Source: Thiodiazotropha sp040506195 (lineage in GTDB: Bacteria; Pseudomonadota; Gammaproteobacteria; Chromatiales; Chromatiaceae). Taken from it: DNA of 64,000 nucleotides. The stretch is taken from positions 124,001 to 188,000 of the forward strand of contig JBEVXH010000002.1 of assembly GCA_040506195.1 (NCBI GenBank). Reading direction: 5' to 3'. Position 1 is the stretch's first letter, and each line of letters starts with the position of its first letter. The notes below the pieces were generated by a model. The model was not told the DNA's origin and ran no database searches. It was given only the letters and a program-made list of their open reading frames with translations. This document shows positions 43,316 through 52,821 of the stretch, piece after piece. Made by a program: the position numbers and the translations under genes.

Positions 43316-45907
43316 TCAGGTTTTTGCAGACAGCCAAATCACGTTACTGTCATCTGTTTCTGAGATAAAATCATCGAATGGTTTAGGGTTGGCTATACCG
43401 TACCCCTGACCAAGATCTATACCCACCCGGCGCAATTCCTCAATAATCGCGTCATTTTCAACGAATTCGGCTATAGTCGTCAACCTCATTGTGTCCGCAA
43501 CCGTTTTTATTGCCTCTACCATTCCTCTGTCAAGAGAGTCTGTATTCATATCTTTTATGAACATGCCGTCGATTTTCAAGAAATCAATGGGTAAGTTCTT
43601 TAAATAGCCGAAAGAGGAGAGTCCGGAACCAAAATCATCCAATGCGAAACGACACCCCAACTCACGCAGCTCACGCATCATTCTCAAAGCGCTCGAAAGA
43701 TTTTGAATAGCGGCTGTCTCGGTAACCTCAAAAGTGATTTTTTCCGGTCTGATCCCGTACTTTTGCAATAGCTTCTTTACCAACGGTGTAATTCGGCTAT
43801 GACTGAGTGTGCCACCGGATAAATTGATAAAGCAGTCCGGGCAGTTACTGCCGCAGCCTGCCAACAGTCGCATGACTTCCTCAATAACCCAATGATCGAT
43901 ACGCTCTATCAAATCATATCTTTCGGCAGCTGGCAGAAAGGCTCCGGGTGGAATCAGTTGTCCATCGACGGTCCGCATCCTTATAAGAACCTCTACAGCA
44001 ACAATCAGCATTTCATCACTGTCAATTTTCACAATTGGCTGAGCATAGAGAACCAGGCGCCCTTCATCCATTGCACTGTTGATGCGTGAAACCCATTGCA
44101 TTTCTCCCAATCTGCGTTTAGTTGTCACGCTGTCTTTTTCATAGACTATTATACGGTTGCGGCCTGAATCCTTCGCTGAATAGCAAGCGGCATCCGCTGC
44201 ACTCATCAACTTTGCGATATTCTCGCTATATATATTTATAGGAGAGATGCCGATACTGAGACTGATCCTGAAAGTTTGATTTTCCCAGTAAAAATGGTGC
44301 TGTTGAACTTCCTCCCTCAAGGAATCGATTCGCTCTATGGCCTGCACTAACGGACAGTCAATCAATATTGCGCTGAATTCATCGCCTCCCACCCGCGCCA
44401 GCACATCACTTCCTCTGAAATGCTTGCGCATGAGGCGGCCTAGCTGTCGCAAAAGCTCGTCTCCTGCAACGTGTCCACAGGTATCGTTAACCACCTTGAA
44501 TTGATCCAGATCCATGAAGCACAGGATATGCTCGCGACCCCGATGTCGCGCCGAGTCCAAAGCGCTCTCAAGATGGGTCTCAAATGCACTGCGATTCATC
44601 AAATCGGTGAGGCTGTCATGATTTGCCTGACGATGCAGCTCTTTCTGCAGTCGGTATTCGCGTGTAATATCACGCAATACGATAACCACACCATCAGTCT
44701 CTATATCCTGGCTAAAGATCCGAGCTGCAGTAACCTGAACCTGCAGCGCTTCTTTCTCATCTGTTAACAGCGAGACCCGTTCGTTGACAATCTGATTTGG
44801 CTTGCTGGTGCGACATTGTGCCAACAAGCTGTCAATATCCCATTCCCCGCCATCATCCACCAGCCTTACCATGTCAGAAAAATGCCGGCCAATTGCCTGT
44901 TCAGTATCTGTATTGAACAGATTAATCGCCTTATTGTTCAGATAGCTGATCAATCCGTCCATATTGACAGTAATCACACTGTCACCAATCGACGCCAACG
45001 TTATATGAGCCTGATTGCGCTCCTTGCGTAATTCCTTCTCTGCCTTCCGCTGAGCCGTAATATCCTGGATATAGACGTAGACCTCATCAGCAACATCGAT
45101 CATCTGATAATGCGCAAGCATATGTATTTCACCAATCTCTTTTTCTCCAAATATCTGACGCTCTCCGTTAGCGAGCCGATCGATGAACATTTTGTGGTTA
45201 TCCGGCAGTATGCCGATTGGATCTGTGATGTTAAGCCTGCCAAGCAATCTTCTGAGTGCCGGGTTTTTAAATGTTAATTTCCCGTTTAGATTGAATGCTA
45301 TAATAGGATTCGGGTTTTCGCGAGGATAGGCAGCCAGTTGTATATTTCTGGACTCTGTATCCTTTAACTCTTCAACCATCAAAGAGAGCAGGTTTGCCTT
45401 GTGACGACGAGTCAGGAAAAGATAGATTAGAAGTGCAAACAGACCGGTTAGCGAAAAAACCGCCACTGCGACCCTTAACCCCTGTTTCAGAGTATGCTTG
45501 TATGTACCTTCGAGACTGATGGCCAATGTCAGTTTTGCGAGGCCGCGGTATGAGTATGGAACATCCTGTTCAAGAATATACCGTCGGACAGATGATTGAA
45601 CAGGACCATAGCCCGCAATAATGAATCCGTTTCGTGATACCAACTTTATCTCATCGACCTCGCTGTACTTGGCAGCCCATTGATTGATGATTTTCGATAA
45701 AGATTCATAGTTGCCTTTCTGGAGTTCTGCCTCTGCAATCGAAGCAATGATCTCCATCTGACCCTTTGCCAGCTCTTCAGTGAACCGCACATGCTGGTGA
45801 TGCTCATTCCTTAACACAATTCCTGATACCAGCGCCAGAACCAGTAAAAAAATAATGCTCACCAACACTACCCACACCAGGGTTGGCGCATGCTGATCCT
45901 TGCTCAC
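43316..45907 (-). CDS. membrane PAS-GGDEF-EAL signalling protein
   Basis: Protein of 863 residues. Two membrane helices (about 10-32 and 146-166) enclose a periplasmic region. PAS-like domains follow at about 190-290 and 300-418, then a GGDEF domain (RVGGDEF, 507-511) and an EAL domain (about 605-850). The GGDEF signature is intact. The EAL triplet reads EVL (639-641), a tolerated variant, with DDFGSGLSSFGYLKNLPIDFLKIDG complete. It therefore could both make and degrade cyclic di-GMP. Its start overlaps the stop of a PhnD-like periplasmic binding protein (ATGA), so the two probably form one sensor. Confidence 0.92.
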   Translation of the reverse strand: MSKDQHAPTLVWVVLVSIIFLLVLALVSGIVLRNEHHQHVRFTEELAKGQMEIIASIAEAELQKGNYESLSKIINQWAAKYSEVDEIKLVSRNGFIIAGYGPVQSSVRRYILEQDVPYSYRGLAKLTLAISLEGTYKHTLKQGLRVAVAVFSLTGLFALLIYLFLTRRHKANLLSLMVEELKDTESRNIQLAAYPRENPNPIIAFNLNGKLTFKNPALRRLLGRLNITDPIGILPDNHKMFIDRLANGERQIFGEKEIGEIHMLAHYQMIDVADEVYVYIQDITAQRKAEKELRKERNQAHITLASIGDSVITVNMDGLISYLNNKAINLFNTDTEQAIGRHFSDMVRLVDDGGEWDIDSLLAQCRTSKPNQIVNERVSLLTDEKEALQVQVTAARIFSQDIETDGVVIVLRDITREYRLQKELHRQANHDSLTDLMNRSAFETHLESALDSARHRGREHILCFMDLDQFKVVNDTCGHVAGDELLRQLGRLMRKHFRGSDVLARVGGDEFSAILIDCPLVQAIERIDSLREEVQQHHFYWENQTFRISLSIGISPINIYSENIAKLMSAADAACYSAKDSGRNRIIVYEKDSVTTKRRLGEMQWVSRINSAMDEGRLVLYAQPIVKIDSDEMLIVAVEVLIRMRTVDGQLIPPGAFLPAAERYDLIERIDHWVIEEVMRLLAGCGSNCPDCFINLSGGTLSHSRITPLVKKLLQKYGIRPEKITFEVTETAAIQNLSSALRMMRELRELGCRFALDDFGSGLSSFGYLKNLPIDFLKIDGMFIKDMNTDSLDRGMVEAIKTVADTMRLTTIAEFVENDAIIEELRRVGIDLGQGYGIANPKPFDDFISETDDSNVIWLSAKT

Positions 45908-46782
45908 TTGACCACGCCCCTGGCTCGCAATTCGGCAATAACCTCCCTGAGCTTTTTATAATCATCCTCTTCAACACTAACCAGGGCTGTCACAGTTTCT
46001 TTGATGGGATAGAGTACCCGGCTGGTTTCAGGACTGTCGGTGGTCAGGCTAAGCAAGTGCTGCCGCAGCAACCTAACCTTATCGGGATTTGTGCCGGCTG
46101 GAGCAATGAAGAGATGTTCCGATATCTCAGGTGTGGTAGCTATAGCGACAATCCCTTTGTGATGATATTTGTCAAACACCGCTTCTTTTACAGCGCCCGC
46201 ATCGGCGTCACCAGCAAGTACAGCTAGCGCAACATTGTCATGGCTACTGTAAAAACTATAACTTGCGAAATCTTCGACATCGATACCCGCTTCAAATATC
46301 ATCTGTCGAGGTACAAGATGACTCATCGTGGAGGATGAACTGCCGAATGCGAAATGGCGTCCCTTGAGATCCATAAGGGTACGTATATCGCTACCCTCTC
46401 TGGTAAAAATCTTTCCCTTAAATGTGGATTTCCCATCGATCTCCAATCTAGCCAACAGATATGGAACAAAATCCATTTCCTTTAGTTGAACAAGAAGCGC
46501 CGGACCGATGTATGCCAGATCCAACTGCCCCTGAATTATTGCATTTAAGTGAGACTCATAGGACTCCCCGATTCGCACCTCGACGGGTTGCCTTATGCGT
46601 TGGCTCAGAAACTCCGTCAATGGGGTGAACATCTCACGGATTTCATCATGTGAACGATAGGGATGGATGCCGAGAATCAGTGAATCTGTACTTTGCGCTG
46701 TGGCCGAAATACAGCCAAAGAAGAGCGCGACCATCCAAACTAGCCGCCCTATCTCCAGTCTGCTCCTTTGTACCTTTTGCAT
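45904..46782 (-). CDS. PhnD-like periplasmic binding protein
   Basis: Protein of 292 residues with a signal peptide (LVWMVALFFGCISATAQS). The PhnD/PBP2 fold is seen in LILGIHPYRSHDEIREMFTPL, QGQLDLAYIGPALLVQL, DLKGRHFAFGSSSSTMSHLVPR and GDADAGAVKEAVF. Classic family members bind phosphonate, phosphate or phosphite for ABC importers. Here no permease or ATPase is present and the gene is coupled to a GGDEF-EAL receptor, so it more likely presents a ligand to that receptor. The ligand is not predictable from sequence alone. GGGAGCAC precedes the ATG. Confidence 0.88.
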   Translation of the reverse strand: MQKVQRSRLEIGRLVWMVALFFGCISATAQSTDSLILGIHPYRSHDEIREMFTPLTEFLSQRIRQPVEVRIGESYESHLNAIIQGQLDLAYIGPALLVQLKEMDFVPYLLARLEIDGKSTFKGKIFTREGSDIRTLMDLKGRHFAFGSSSSTMSHLVPRQMIFEAGIDVEDFASYSFYSSHDNVALAVLAGDADAGAVKEAVFDKYHHKGIVAIATTPEISEHLFIAPAGTNPDKVRLLRQHLLSLTTDSPETSRVLYPIKETVTALVSVEEDDYKKLREVIAELRARGVVK

Positions 46783-46917
46783 GTGCTCCCGATCCCGGGT
46801 TCAGGTTTTCCTTGCTACCTTAATCCATAACCCCAATCCTACTATCAATAAGGGGTTTATTCAGCATATCCTAGTCCAATCCTGTTAATCCACCTTAATG
46901 AAAGCGGTGACCGAACC

Positions 46918-47205
46918 TCAATTGGGTCCCATGTGAAGCAGCTTCTGTTCTTTTCTGCTCCGTTTGATGATTTTTCTGCAGATTTTCTTGTCTAAAAGCG
47001 CCATGATCTCCAGATCTATTACATCTGCTCTGCTGCATTCACCGTCGCGACGAAGATTTGCTGCCAAGCGCTCAAGTTCCCGGATGCTGCCTTTAACCCG
47101 TTTACGATTACGATAAGTGATCGCCGCACCCATTTTGATCTGCCTGACAAGATCATCGGCTGTATGTAGATAAGGATTTCCGTTCTCATTCAGCATATCG
47201 GCCAC
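46918..47205 (-). CDS. small basic hypothetical protein
   Basis: Protein of 95 residues from GTG 47205, or 92 from ATG 47196. It is basic, mostly helical and without a signal peptide; KRVKGSIRELERLAANLRRDGECSRADVIDLEIMALLDKK is a plausible helical hairpin with two Cys. I recognise no family. Frame and composition look coding, but the start lacks a clear ribosome binding site. Confidence 0.5.
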   Translation of the reverse strand: MADMLNENGNPYLHTADDLVRQIKMGAAITYRNRKRVKGSIRELERLAANLRRDGECSRADVIDLEIMALLDKKICRKIIKRSRKEQKLLHMGPN

Positions 47206-47453
47206 CGATTTAGGTTGTTTTCACAATCTTGTTGTCTTCGATACTACTGCATCCGGTAAAAGCATATCTTTAAATTAACCATAACCCTTTAATTTTAAAC
47301 AGAAAGTGATATATGGCACTGGAAGACAGTGGAATATGCACATCTGGCTGAGCTTAGGGGATATGGCTGTTTAGCCATTTATGGGCAGATATTTATCTGT
47401 CCTGCGGCGCTGTGCGCCTGGTCGAACGAAGGGTTCGAATCAAAGCCACCCTA
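47206..47453. other. gene-free stretch with tRNA-like remnant
   Basis: No protein gene is seen. Its right end, continuing to 47460, carries GAAGGGTTCGAATC (a T-loop-like sequence, 47429-47442) and then CCGCCA (47455-47460) on the plus strand. This resembles the 3' end of a tRNA, but the T stem does not pair and the spacing to CCA is four bases longer than in the neighbouring tRNA-Ser. It is best read as a degenerate tRNA-end copy. Confidence 0.35.
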
Positions 47454-47500
47454 TCCGCCATATAAAAAGGGACCCTGTGGGCCCCTTTTTATATGGCGGA
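47454..47500. terminator. long hairpin formed by the tRNA-Ser tail and its inverted copy
   Basis: Eighteen-bp perfect stem (TCCGCCATATAAAAAGGG against its complement), with an inner CCC/GGG stem and a three-base loop. The right arm includes the CCGCCA end of tRNA-Ser; the left arm is an inverted copy of it. A run of five T follows GGG in either direction within the arms. It should terminate or cap tRNA-Ser transcripts on the minus strand. Confidence 0.55.
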
Positions 47501-47586
47501 GAGAGAGGGATTCGAACCCTCGATGGAGCTATTAACCCCATACTCCCTTAGCAGGGGAGCGCCTTCAGCCGCTCGGCCATCTCTCC
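47494..47586 (-). tRNA. tRNA-Ser (anticodon GCU)
   Basis: Read on the minus strand it starts GGAGAGATGGCCGAGCGG, has the anticodon loop around CTGCTAA (GCU), a long class II variable arm, the T loop GGTTCGAATCC, and a 7-bp acceptor stem GGAGAGA/TCTCTCC with an encoded CCA end (93 bases in all). It decodes AGC/AGU. Its position after csrA matches the conserved alaS-csrA-tRNA-Ser arrangement of gammaproteobacteria. Confidence 0.97.
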
Positions 47587-47730
47587 GGGTGTATTAGATT
47601 TTGGATGCAGTCAAACCCGTATGGGTGACTTTTACATCTTTTCAGGATTGAGGCGGTCTCAAGGTTTGGGACCCTGGTTCCCCTGATCCTTCAAGGTGCT
47701 GAGATTGTACAGATTTCTTCTTCCACAAAC

Positions 47731-47759
47731 AAAAAAACTTTACCTTCCATGGTAAAGTT
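47731..47759 (-). terminator. csrA terminator
   Basis: On the minus strand, a 9-bp stem AACTTTACC/GGTAAAGTT with a six-base loop runs into seven T. It lies 47-75 bases after the csrA stop codon and precedes the tRNA gene. Confidence 0.8.
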
Positions 47760-47805
47760 ATTTATTGGGGTTTAGGCTTGTCGTTTTTATTCAAACCAGG
47801 CGCCT

Positions 47806-47988
47806 CTAGGACGACTCTTCCGACTGCTCTCTTTTTATACGTTCGTAGATCTCTTCCCGGTGCACGGTCACATCACGCGGCGCATTGACACCAATACGTA
47901 CTTGATTTCCTTTAACACCTAATACAGTAACCGTAACCTCATCTCCAATCATCAGGGTTTCGCCGACGCGGCGAGTAAGTATTAACAT
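47806..47988 (-). CDS. csrA: carbon storage regulator CsrA
   Basis: Protein of 60 residues starting at MLILTRRVGETLMIGDEV. The RNA-binding strand residues (Arg6-Arg7 region and VHREEIY) are intact. CsrA is a dimeric RNA-binding protein that blocks or stabilises mRNAs with GGA motifs, affecting central carbon metabolism and biofilm genes. Upstream in-frame codons to 48072 are not part of the gene. It lies downstream of lysC, with its own terminator before tRNA-Ser. Confidence 0.97.
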   Translation of the reverse strand: MLILTRRVGETLMIGDEVTVTVLGVKGNQVRIGVNAPRDVTVHREEIYERIKREQSEESS

Positions 47989-48189
47989 GTCCAGTCTCCA
48001 TGTTGTTCCTTGAGTTTGTGGCGGGCTTCGATTCTGTAACAATTCAATCTCAGCACCACCATTGCCAACCAAGCCTCCGTATAAAACGGGACTGGTAGCT
48101 TTATTCTAGCAACTGGACTATGGGTAAAAAAGGGGGAAAAAGACTCAAAAGACCTGTTTATAGGGCCTAAATGCTCTTTCTCCCGATTT

Positions 48190-49419
48190 TTAGGATTGTA
48201 CTTCTTTCTCCAGCTCAAATGCCTCGTGCAGCGCCCGAACACCCAGTTCGAGATACTTTTCATCAACCACCACAGAAATCTTGATTTCAGATGTGGATAT
48301 CATACGGATGTTGATGCCTTCGTCAGCAAGTGCCTCAAACATCTTGCTGGCGATCCCCGCATGGGAACGCATACCGACACCGACCAGGGAGATCTTGACG
48401 ATCTTGTCATCTGCCAACACTTCACGTGCACCCATTTCATCGGCTGTCTGCTGAAGAATATCCCTGGCACGTTTAAAGTCGACCCGATTCACGGTGAAAG
48501 TGAAATCTGTGCGCCCTGTATCGTGAGAGATGTTCTGAATTATCATGTCGACTTCGATATTCTGGCTCGATATTGGACCAATTATCTTATATGCCACGCC
48601 CGGTTGATCCGGAACCCCCAGAATAGTCAGCTTCGCTTCGTCACGATTGAATGCAATACCGGAAATCTTCGCCTGTTCCATGTTCTCTTCCTCAAAGGTA
48701 ATCAGTGTGCCGTCGCCCTCTTCGAAGCTGGACAGGACACGTAGGGGAACATTGTATTTGCCTGCAAATTCGACGGCGCGTATCTGCAGCACCTTGGAAC
48801 CGAGGCTGGCCATCTCCAGCATCTCTTCGAAGGTGATGCGCTCCAGCCGTCTGGCCTTGGGTTCAACTCTGGGATCGGTTGTGTAGACACCATCCACATC
48901 GGTATAGATCTGACACTCGTCAGCCTTAAGGGCGGCAGCCATGGCAACTGCCGTCGTATCCGATCCACCTCGGCCAAGTGTGGTTATGCTGCCGTGCTCA
49001 TCGACACCCTGAAAGCCGGCGACCACAACCACCCGGCCCGCCTCAAGATCCGCACGAACACGGGCGGCATCGATATCGCGAATGCGCGCCTTGCTGTATG
49101 CGCTGTCAGTGAGAATATGTACCTGTCCACCGGTATAGGAACGGGCAGGGCACCCAACCTTATGCAAGGCCATGGAAAGCAGCGCGATCGTGACCTGTTC
49201 GCCTGTGGAGACCAATACATCCATCTCCCTGGGATCAGGTGTCTTATCGATCTCTCCGGCGAGTGAGATCAGCCGGTTTGTCTCACCTGACATTGCGGAG
49301 ACAACCACCACAACTTGATCACCTCTGTCTCTGCATCCCTTGACCTTATCCGCAACGGCCATGATTCGCTCAATCGAGCCGACAGAGGTGCCGCCATACT
49401 TCTGCACAATCATTGCCAT
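48190..49419 (-). CDS. lysC: aspartate kinase
   Basis: Protein of 409 residues from the ATG at 49419 (MAMIVQKYGGTSVG). It has an N-terminal kinase domain with VVVVSAMSGETNRL and FQGVDEHGSITTLGRGGSDTTAVAMAAAL, and two C-terminal ACT domains (about 265-400) for feedback by lysine and/or threonine. It phosphorylates aspartate at the head of the Lys/Met/Thr pathway. The position between alaS and csrA is typical for pseudomonads and related gammaproteobacteria. Confidence 0.96.
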   Translation of the reverse strand: MAMIVQKYGGTSVGSIERIMAVADKVKGCRDRGDQVVVVVSAMSGETNRLISLAGEIDKTPDPREMDVLVSTGEQVTIALLSMALHKVGCPARSYTGGQVHILTDSAYSKARIRDIDAARVRADLEAGRVVVVAGFQGVDEHGSITTLGRGGSDTTAVAMAAALKADECQIYTDVDGVYTTDPRVEPKARRLERITFEEMLEMASLGSKVLQIRAVEFAGKYNVPLRVLSSFEEGDGTLITFEEENMEQAKISGIAFNRDEAKLTILGVPDQPGVAYKIIGPISSQNIEVDMIIQNISHDTGRTDFTFTVNRVDFKRARDILQQTADEMGAREVLADDKIVKISLVGVGMRSHAGIASKMFEALADEGINIRMISTSEIKISVVVDEKYLELGVRALHEAFELEKEVQS

Positions 49420-49526
49420 GACAGTTTTAAACCCCAAATATCCAAGTGCCTAAAAAAGCTGCACATTAAACACCAAACCGGCCCGCAACGGAACCATATA
49501 TTGAATCCGATTCAACGTTGAGATGC

Positions 49527-52163
49527 TTATTCCAGGCCCAGTTGTTTCTTGACCCAGGGTTCGACAATTTCCAGGGCTTGCGGAAGTGCGGCGGGATTAC
49601 TGCCTCCCGCCTGCGCCATGTCCGGCCTTCCACCACCCTTGCCGTCAACCTTTTCTGCAGCCAGTTTCACCAGATCCCCCGCTTTCATCTGCGCGGTAAG
49701 ATCCTTGGTCACACCTGCCACCAACGAAACCTTGCCCCCTGTTGACGCAGCCAACAGAATAACCGCAGTGCCAAGTTTGTTTTTCAGCTGATCCATAGTC
49801 TCGCGCAGTGATTTGGCATCGGCGCCATCCAGGTTGGCCGCCAGCACCTTTACCTCACCCACCGAAACGGCGCCTGCCGCGAGATCAGTGCCTGCGGCAC
49901 TGGCGAGTTTCCCCTTCAGCTGCTCCAGCTCCTTCTCCAGTTTACGGTTGCGAACGAGTATCTGCTCCAGCTTATCCTCGATCTCATCGCGCCCTGATTT
50001 GATCATTTCAGCGATCCGCTGCACCTGCTCTTCGTCCGCCTCCACCCATTCAACCGCTCGTTGACCGGTTATCGCTTCGATTCGGCGCACACCGGCGGCA
50101 ATGCCACTCTCTGCGGTAATTTTGAAAAGCCCGATATCCCCCACCGCATTGACGTGGGTTCCACCGCAAAGCTCGGTGGAAAAATCACCCATGCTCAACA
50201 CCCGTACCTGATCCGCATACTTCTCGCCGAAGAGCGCCATGGCGCCGGATGCCTTTGCCTGATCCAGGGACATGAGTTGAGTTGCAACCAGATGATTGTG
50301 GCGTATCTGAAGATTCACCAGTTGCTCGATCGTCTGCAGTTGTTCACGAGTAATGGGTTCGAAATGGGAAAAATCGAAACGAAGCCTGTCCGCATCGACC
50401 AGGGAACCCTTCTGAGTTACATGCTCGCCCAGTTCCCGGCGCAGCGCGGCATGTAACAGATGGGTTGCCGAGTGATTGAGCGCAGTGGCCTGGCGGGTAT
50501 AGGCATTGACCTGTGCAGTCACCTTATCGCCAACAGCGAGGGCGCCTTCCTCAAGCTTGCCGATGTGAGCAAAGAGCTCACCACCCTGTTTTTGCGTATC
50601 TTCCACTTCGAACAGCAGGCCATCCCCTTCGAGAACACCTTGATCTCCCACCTGACCACCGGATTCGGCATAGAATGACGTATTATCCAGAAACACCATG
50701 CCGGACTCCCCCTGCTGCAGAGAACTGACCGACTCGCCATCACGCAGGAGAGCCACGACTCTCCCCTGATCCTCAAGGTGATCATAACCGGAAAACCGGG
50801 TCTCCTCTTCCAACCCCAGGTCGACATTCGCCACTACGCCGAATTGACTCGCGGCCTGGGCTCGTTCTCGTTGTGCCGACATAGCCTCGTCGAAACCTGA
50901 CTGATCGATGGTCAGTTCGCGCTCGCGGGCGATATCGGCAGTCAGGTCCCTGGGAAACCCATAGGTATCGTAAAGCTTGAATACAAGTTCGCCGGGTATA
51001 ACCTTGCCATCAAGTTCATGAATGGTCTCATCGAGAATCTTCATCCCCTGTTCCAGGGTCTGGGCAAACCGCTCCTCCTCCAGGCGCAGTACCTTTTCTA
51101 CCTGGCCACGTTGCGACAGCAACTCGGGATAGGCCTCTCCCATCTCATCACACAAACAACCTACAAGCTTGTGGAAAAACGGCTCCTTCACGCCCAGCAT
51201 ATAGCCGTGACGGATAGCACGGCGAATTATCCGCCGCAATACATATCCACGGCCTTCATTGGACGGCAAGACACCATCGGTGATGAGAAAGGCGCAGGAG
51301 CGTATATGGTCGGCGATGACCCGTAGGGACTTCTCTTCCAGGTTACTGCAGCCGGTCAACTCTGCAGCGGCCTGAATGAGATGGACGAACAGATCGATTT
51401 CATAATTGCTGTGCACGTTCTGCAAGACGGCAGCCAGACGCTCCAGTCCCATACCCGTATCCACAGACGGCTTGGGCAGCGGTGTCAGTACGCCATCGGC
51501 ATCACGATTGTATTGCATGAATACCAGGTTCCAGATCTCGATATAGCGATCACCTTCCTCTTCCGCAGTGCCGGGCGGACCGCCCCATATACCCTCTCCG
51601 TGGTCGAAAAAGATCTCCGAACAGGGGCCGCAAGGTCCGGTATCACCCATTGACCAGAAATTGTCGCTCTCATAGCGCTTGCCCCCCGGCTTGTCACCGA
51701 TTCTGGTGAAACGGGCGGGATCGATTCCGATCTCGTCGAGCCAGATTTTTGCTGCTTCGTCATCCTCTTCATAGACGGTCACCCACAGCTTTTCCGCCGG
51801 CAGGCCGATGGTTTCAGTGAGAAACTCCCAGGCATAGTTGATGGCGTCGCGCTTGAAGTAGTCCCCGAAACTGAAGTTTCCTAGCATTTCGAAAAAGGTA
51901 TGGTGGCGAGCGGTATAACCGACATTCTCAAGGTCATTGTGCTTTCCGCCTGCGCGTACACAACGTTGAGAACTCGCTGCTCTTTGGTAGTTGCGCTTTT
52001 CCCGACCGAGAAACAGATCCTTGAACTGCACCATGCCCGCATTGGTAAAGAGCAGGGTGGGATCATTCTGTGGTACCAAAGGGCTGCTGGCGACCACCTC
52101 ATGTTCGCGATCGGCAAAATAGCCAAGAAAAGCTTTACGTATGTCGGCGCTGGTTTTCATCAT
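49527..52163 (-). CDS. alaS: alanine-tRNA ligase
   Basis: Protein of 878 residues (E. coli 876). The catalytic domain begins SADIRKAFLGYFADREHEVV, with motif 2 and 3 regions such as HHTFFEMLGNFSFGDYFK. The editing domain carries NHSATHLLHAALR and CGGTHVNAVGDI (zinc-binding HxxxH and CxxxH). The C-terminal DHHA1/C-Ala domain ends GGGRPDMAQAGG. It charges tRNA-Ala and clears mischarged Ser and Gly. Two adjacent ATG codons are possible starts. Part of the recA-recX-alaS-lysC-csrA block. Confidence 0.97.
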   Translation of the reverse strand: MMKTSADIRKAFLGYFADREHEVVASSPLVPQNDPTLLFTNAGMVQFKDLFLGREKRNYQRAASSQRCVRAGGKHNDLENVGYTARHHTFFEMLGNFSFGDYFKRDAINYAWEFLTETIGLPAEKLWVTVYEEDDEAAKIWLDEIGIDPARFTRIGDKPGGKRYESDNFWSMGDTGPCGPCSEIFFDHGEGIWGGPPGTAEEEGDRYIEIWNLVFMQYNRDADGVLTPLPKPSVDTGMGLERLAAVLQNVHSNYEIDLFVHLIQAAAELTGCSNLEEKSLRVIADHIRSCAFLITDGVLPSNEGRGYVLRRIIRRAIRHGYMLGVKEPFFHKLVGCLCDEMGEAYPELLSQRGQVEKVLRLEEERFAQTLEQGMKILDETIHELDGKVIPGELVFKLYDTYGFPRDLTADIARERELTIDQSGFDEAMSAQRERAQAASQFGVVANVDLGLEEETRFSGYDHLEDQGRVVALLRDGESVSSLQQGESGMVFLDNTSFYAESGGQVGDQGVLEGDGLLFEVEDTQKQGGELFAHIGKLEEGALAVGDKVTAQVNAYTRQATALNHSATHLLHAALRRELGEHVTQKGSLVDADRLRFDFSHFEPITREQLQTIEQLVNLQIRHNHLVATQLMSLDQAKASGAMALFGEKYADQVRVLSMGDFSTELCGGTHVNAVGDIGLFKITAESGIAAGVRRIEAITGQRAVEWVEADEEQVQRIAEMIKSGRDEIEDKLEQILVRNRKLEKELEQLKGKLASAAGTDLAAGAVSVGEVKVLAANLDGADAKSLRETMDQLKNKLGTAVILLAASTGGKVSLVAGVTKDLTAQMKAGDLVKLAAEKVDGKGGGRPDMAQAGGSNPAALPQALEIVEPWVKKQLGLE

Positions 52164-52378
52164 GAAGGAAAAAATTAACCGGGAAATAAACCCTAAAAGA
52201 TAACAGGAACGGAGATAAAAAGCCCGTACAGGTTACATCAAATGTGCATACTCCAGCTATCGCCGCCTCCCCTGGAGCGGTAGCGGGTGGAAAAGCCGCG
52301 CAGGCGGATTGCAAGCCACCAATATGGGTCGCCGATGAGGGGATATTGGATACCCCCTCAGCTGCAGCAAGCCGGTAA

Positions 52379-52780
52379 TCAATCGAAAAGGAATTGACGG
52401 ATCAACTCGCCGGGGAAGCCCCGATGTTGAAGAAATCTCGCCTTTCTGGCCAGTGTCGTTCGATCCGTGCAGGGTTCGGCGCCGAACTTGGCATCGTGTG
52501 CCCGTTGCAACAAGGATGGCCAAAGCTCGGCATATCCCTCGAGATAGGTTTCAATCAGCGCCTCATCGATACCACGCTCACGCAGTTCAGCCCTGATGCG
52601 CACAGGTCCGCTGCCTCTCTCTGTCCTGCTGGCGATATAGCTTTCGGTGTAACGGTCATCACTCTGCAGACCGGACTCGCTCAAGCGCTGCAGGATTGTA
52701 TCGATTTTGTGTTCCTCGAAATCACGGGATTGCAGTTTGAACCGCAACTCCTGCAAGGAGTGTTCACGCTGAGTCAGCAA
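52379..52780 (-). CDS. recX: RecX, RecA regulator
   Basis: From TTG 52780 the protein is 133 residues. It has three helical RecX repeats (REHSLQELRFKLQSRDF; DRYTESYIASRTERGSGPVRIRAELRERGI; KARFLQHRGFPGELIRQFL). RecX limits RecA filament growth. The open frame continues upstream with family-like sequence (EAGYTEIEAAAIRLLTQREHS), but offers no ATG, GTG or TTG. A CTG at 52825 overlaps the recA stop codon (CTGA) and would give about 148 residues, the usual family length. Translation may therefore restart at a non-standard codon. Confidence 0.85.
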   Translation of the reverse strand: MLTQREHSLQELRFKLQSRDFEEHKIDTILQRLSESGLQSDDRYTESYIASRTERGSGPVRIRAELRERGIDEALIETYLEGYAELWPSLLQRAHDAKFGAEPCTDRTTLARKARFLQHRGFPGELIRQFLFD

Positions 52781-52821
52781 GCGGATCGCCGCCGCCTCTA
52801 TCTCCGTATAGCCCGCCTCGT

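Noticed and set aside
47360..47460. Possible complete tRNA gene on the plus strand ending in CCGCCA
   Set aside because: The acceptor pairs only partly, the T stem does not pair, and no seven-base anticodon loop can be formed. Kept only as a degenerate tRNA-end remnant.
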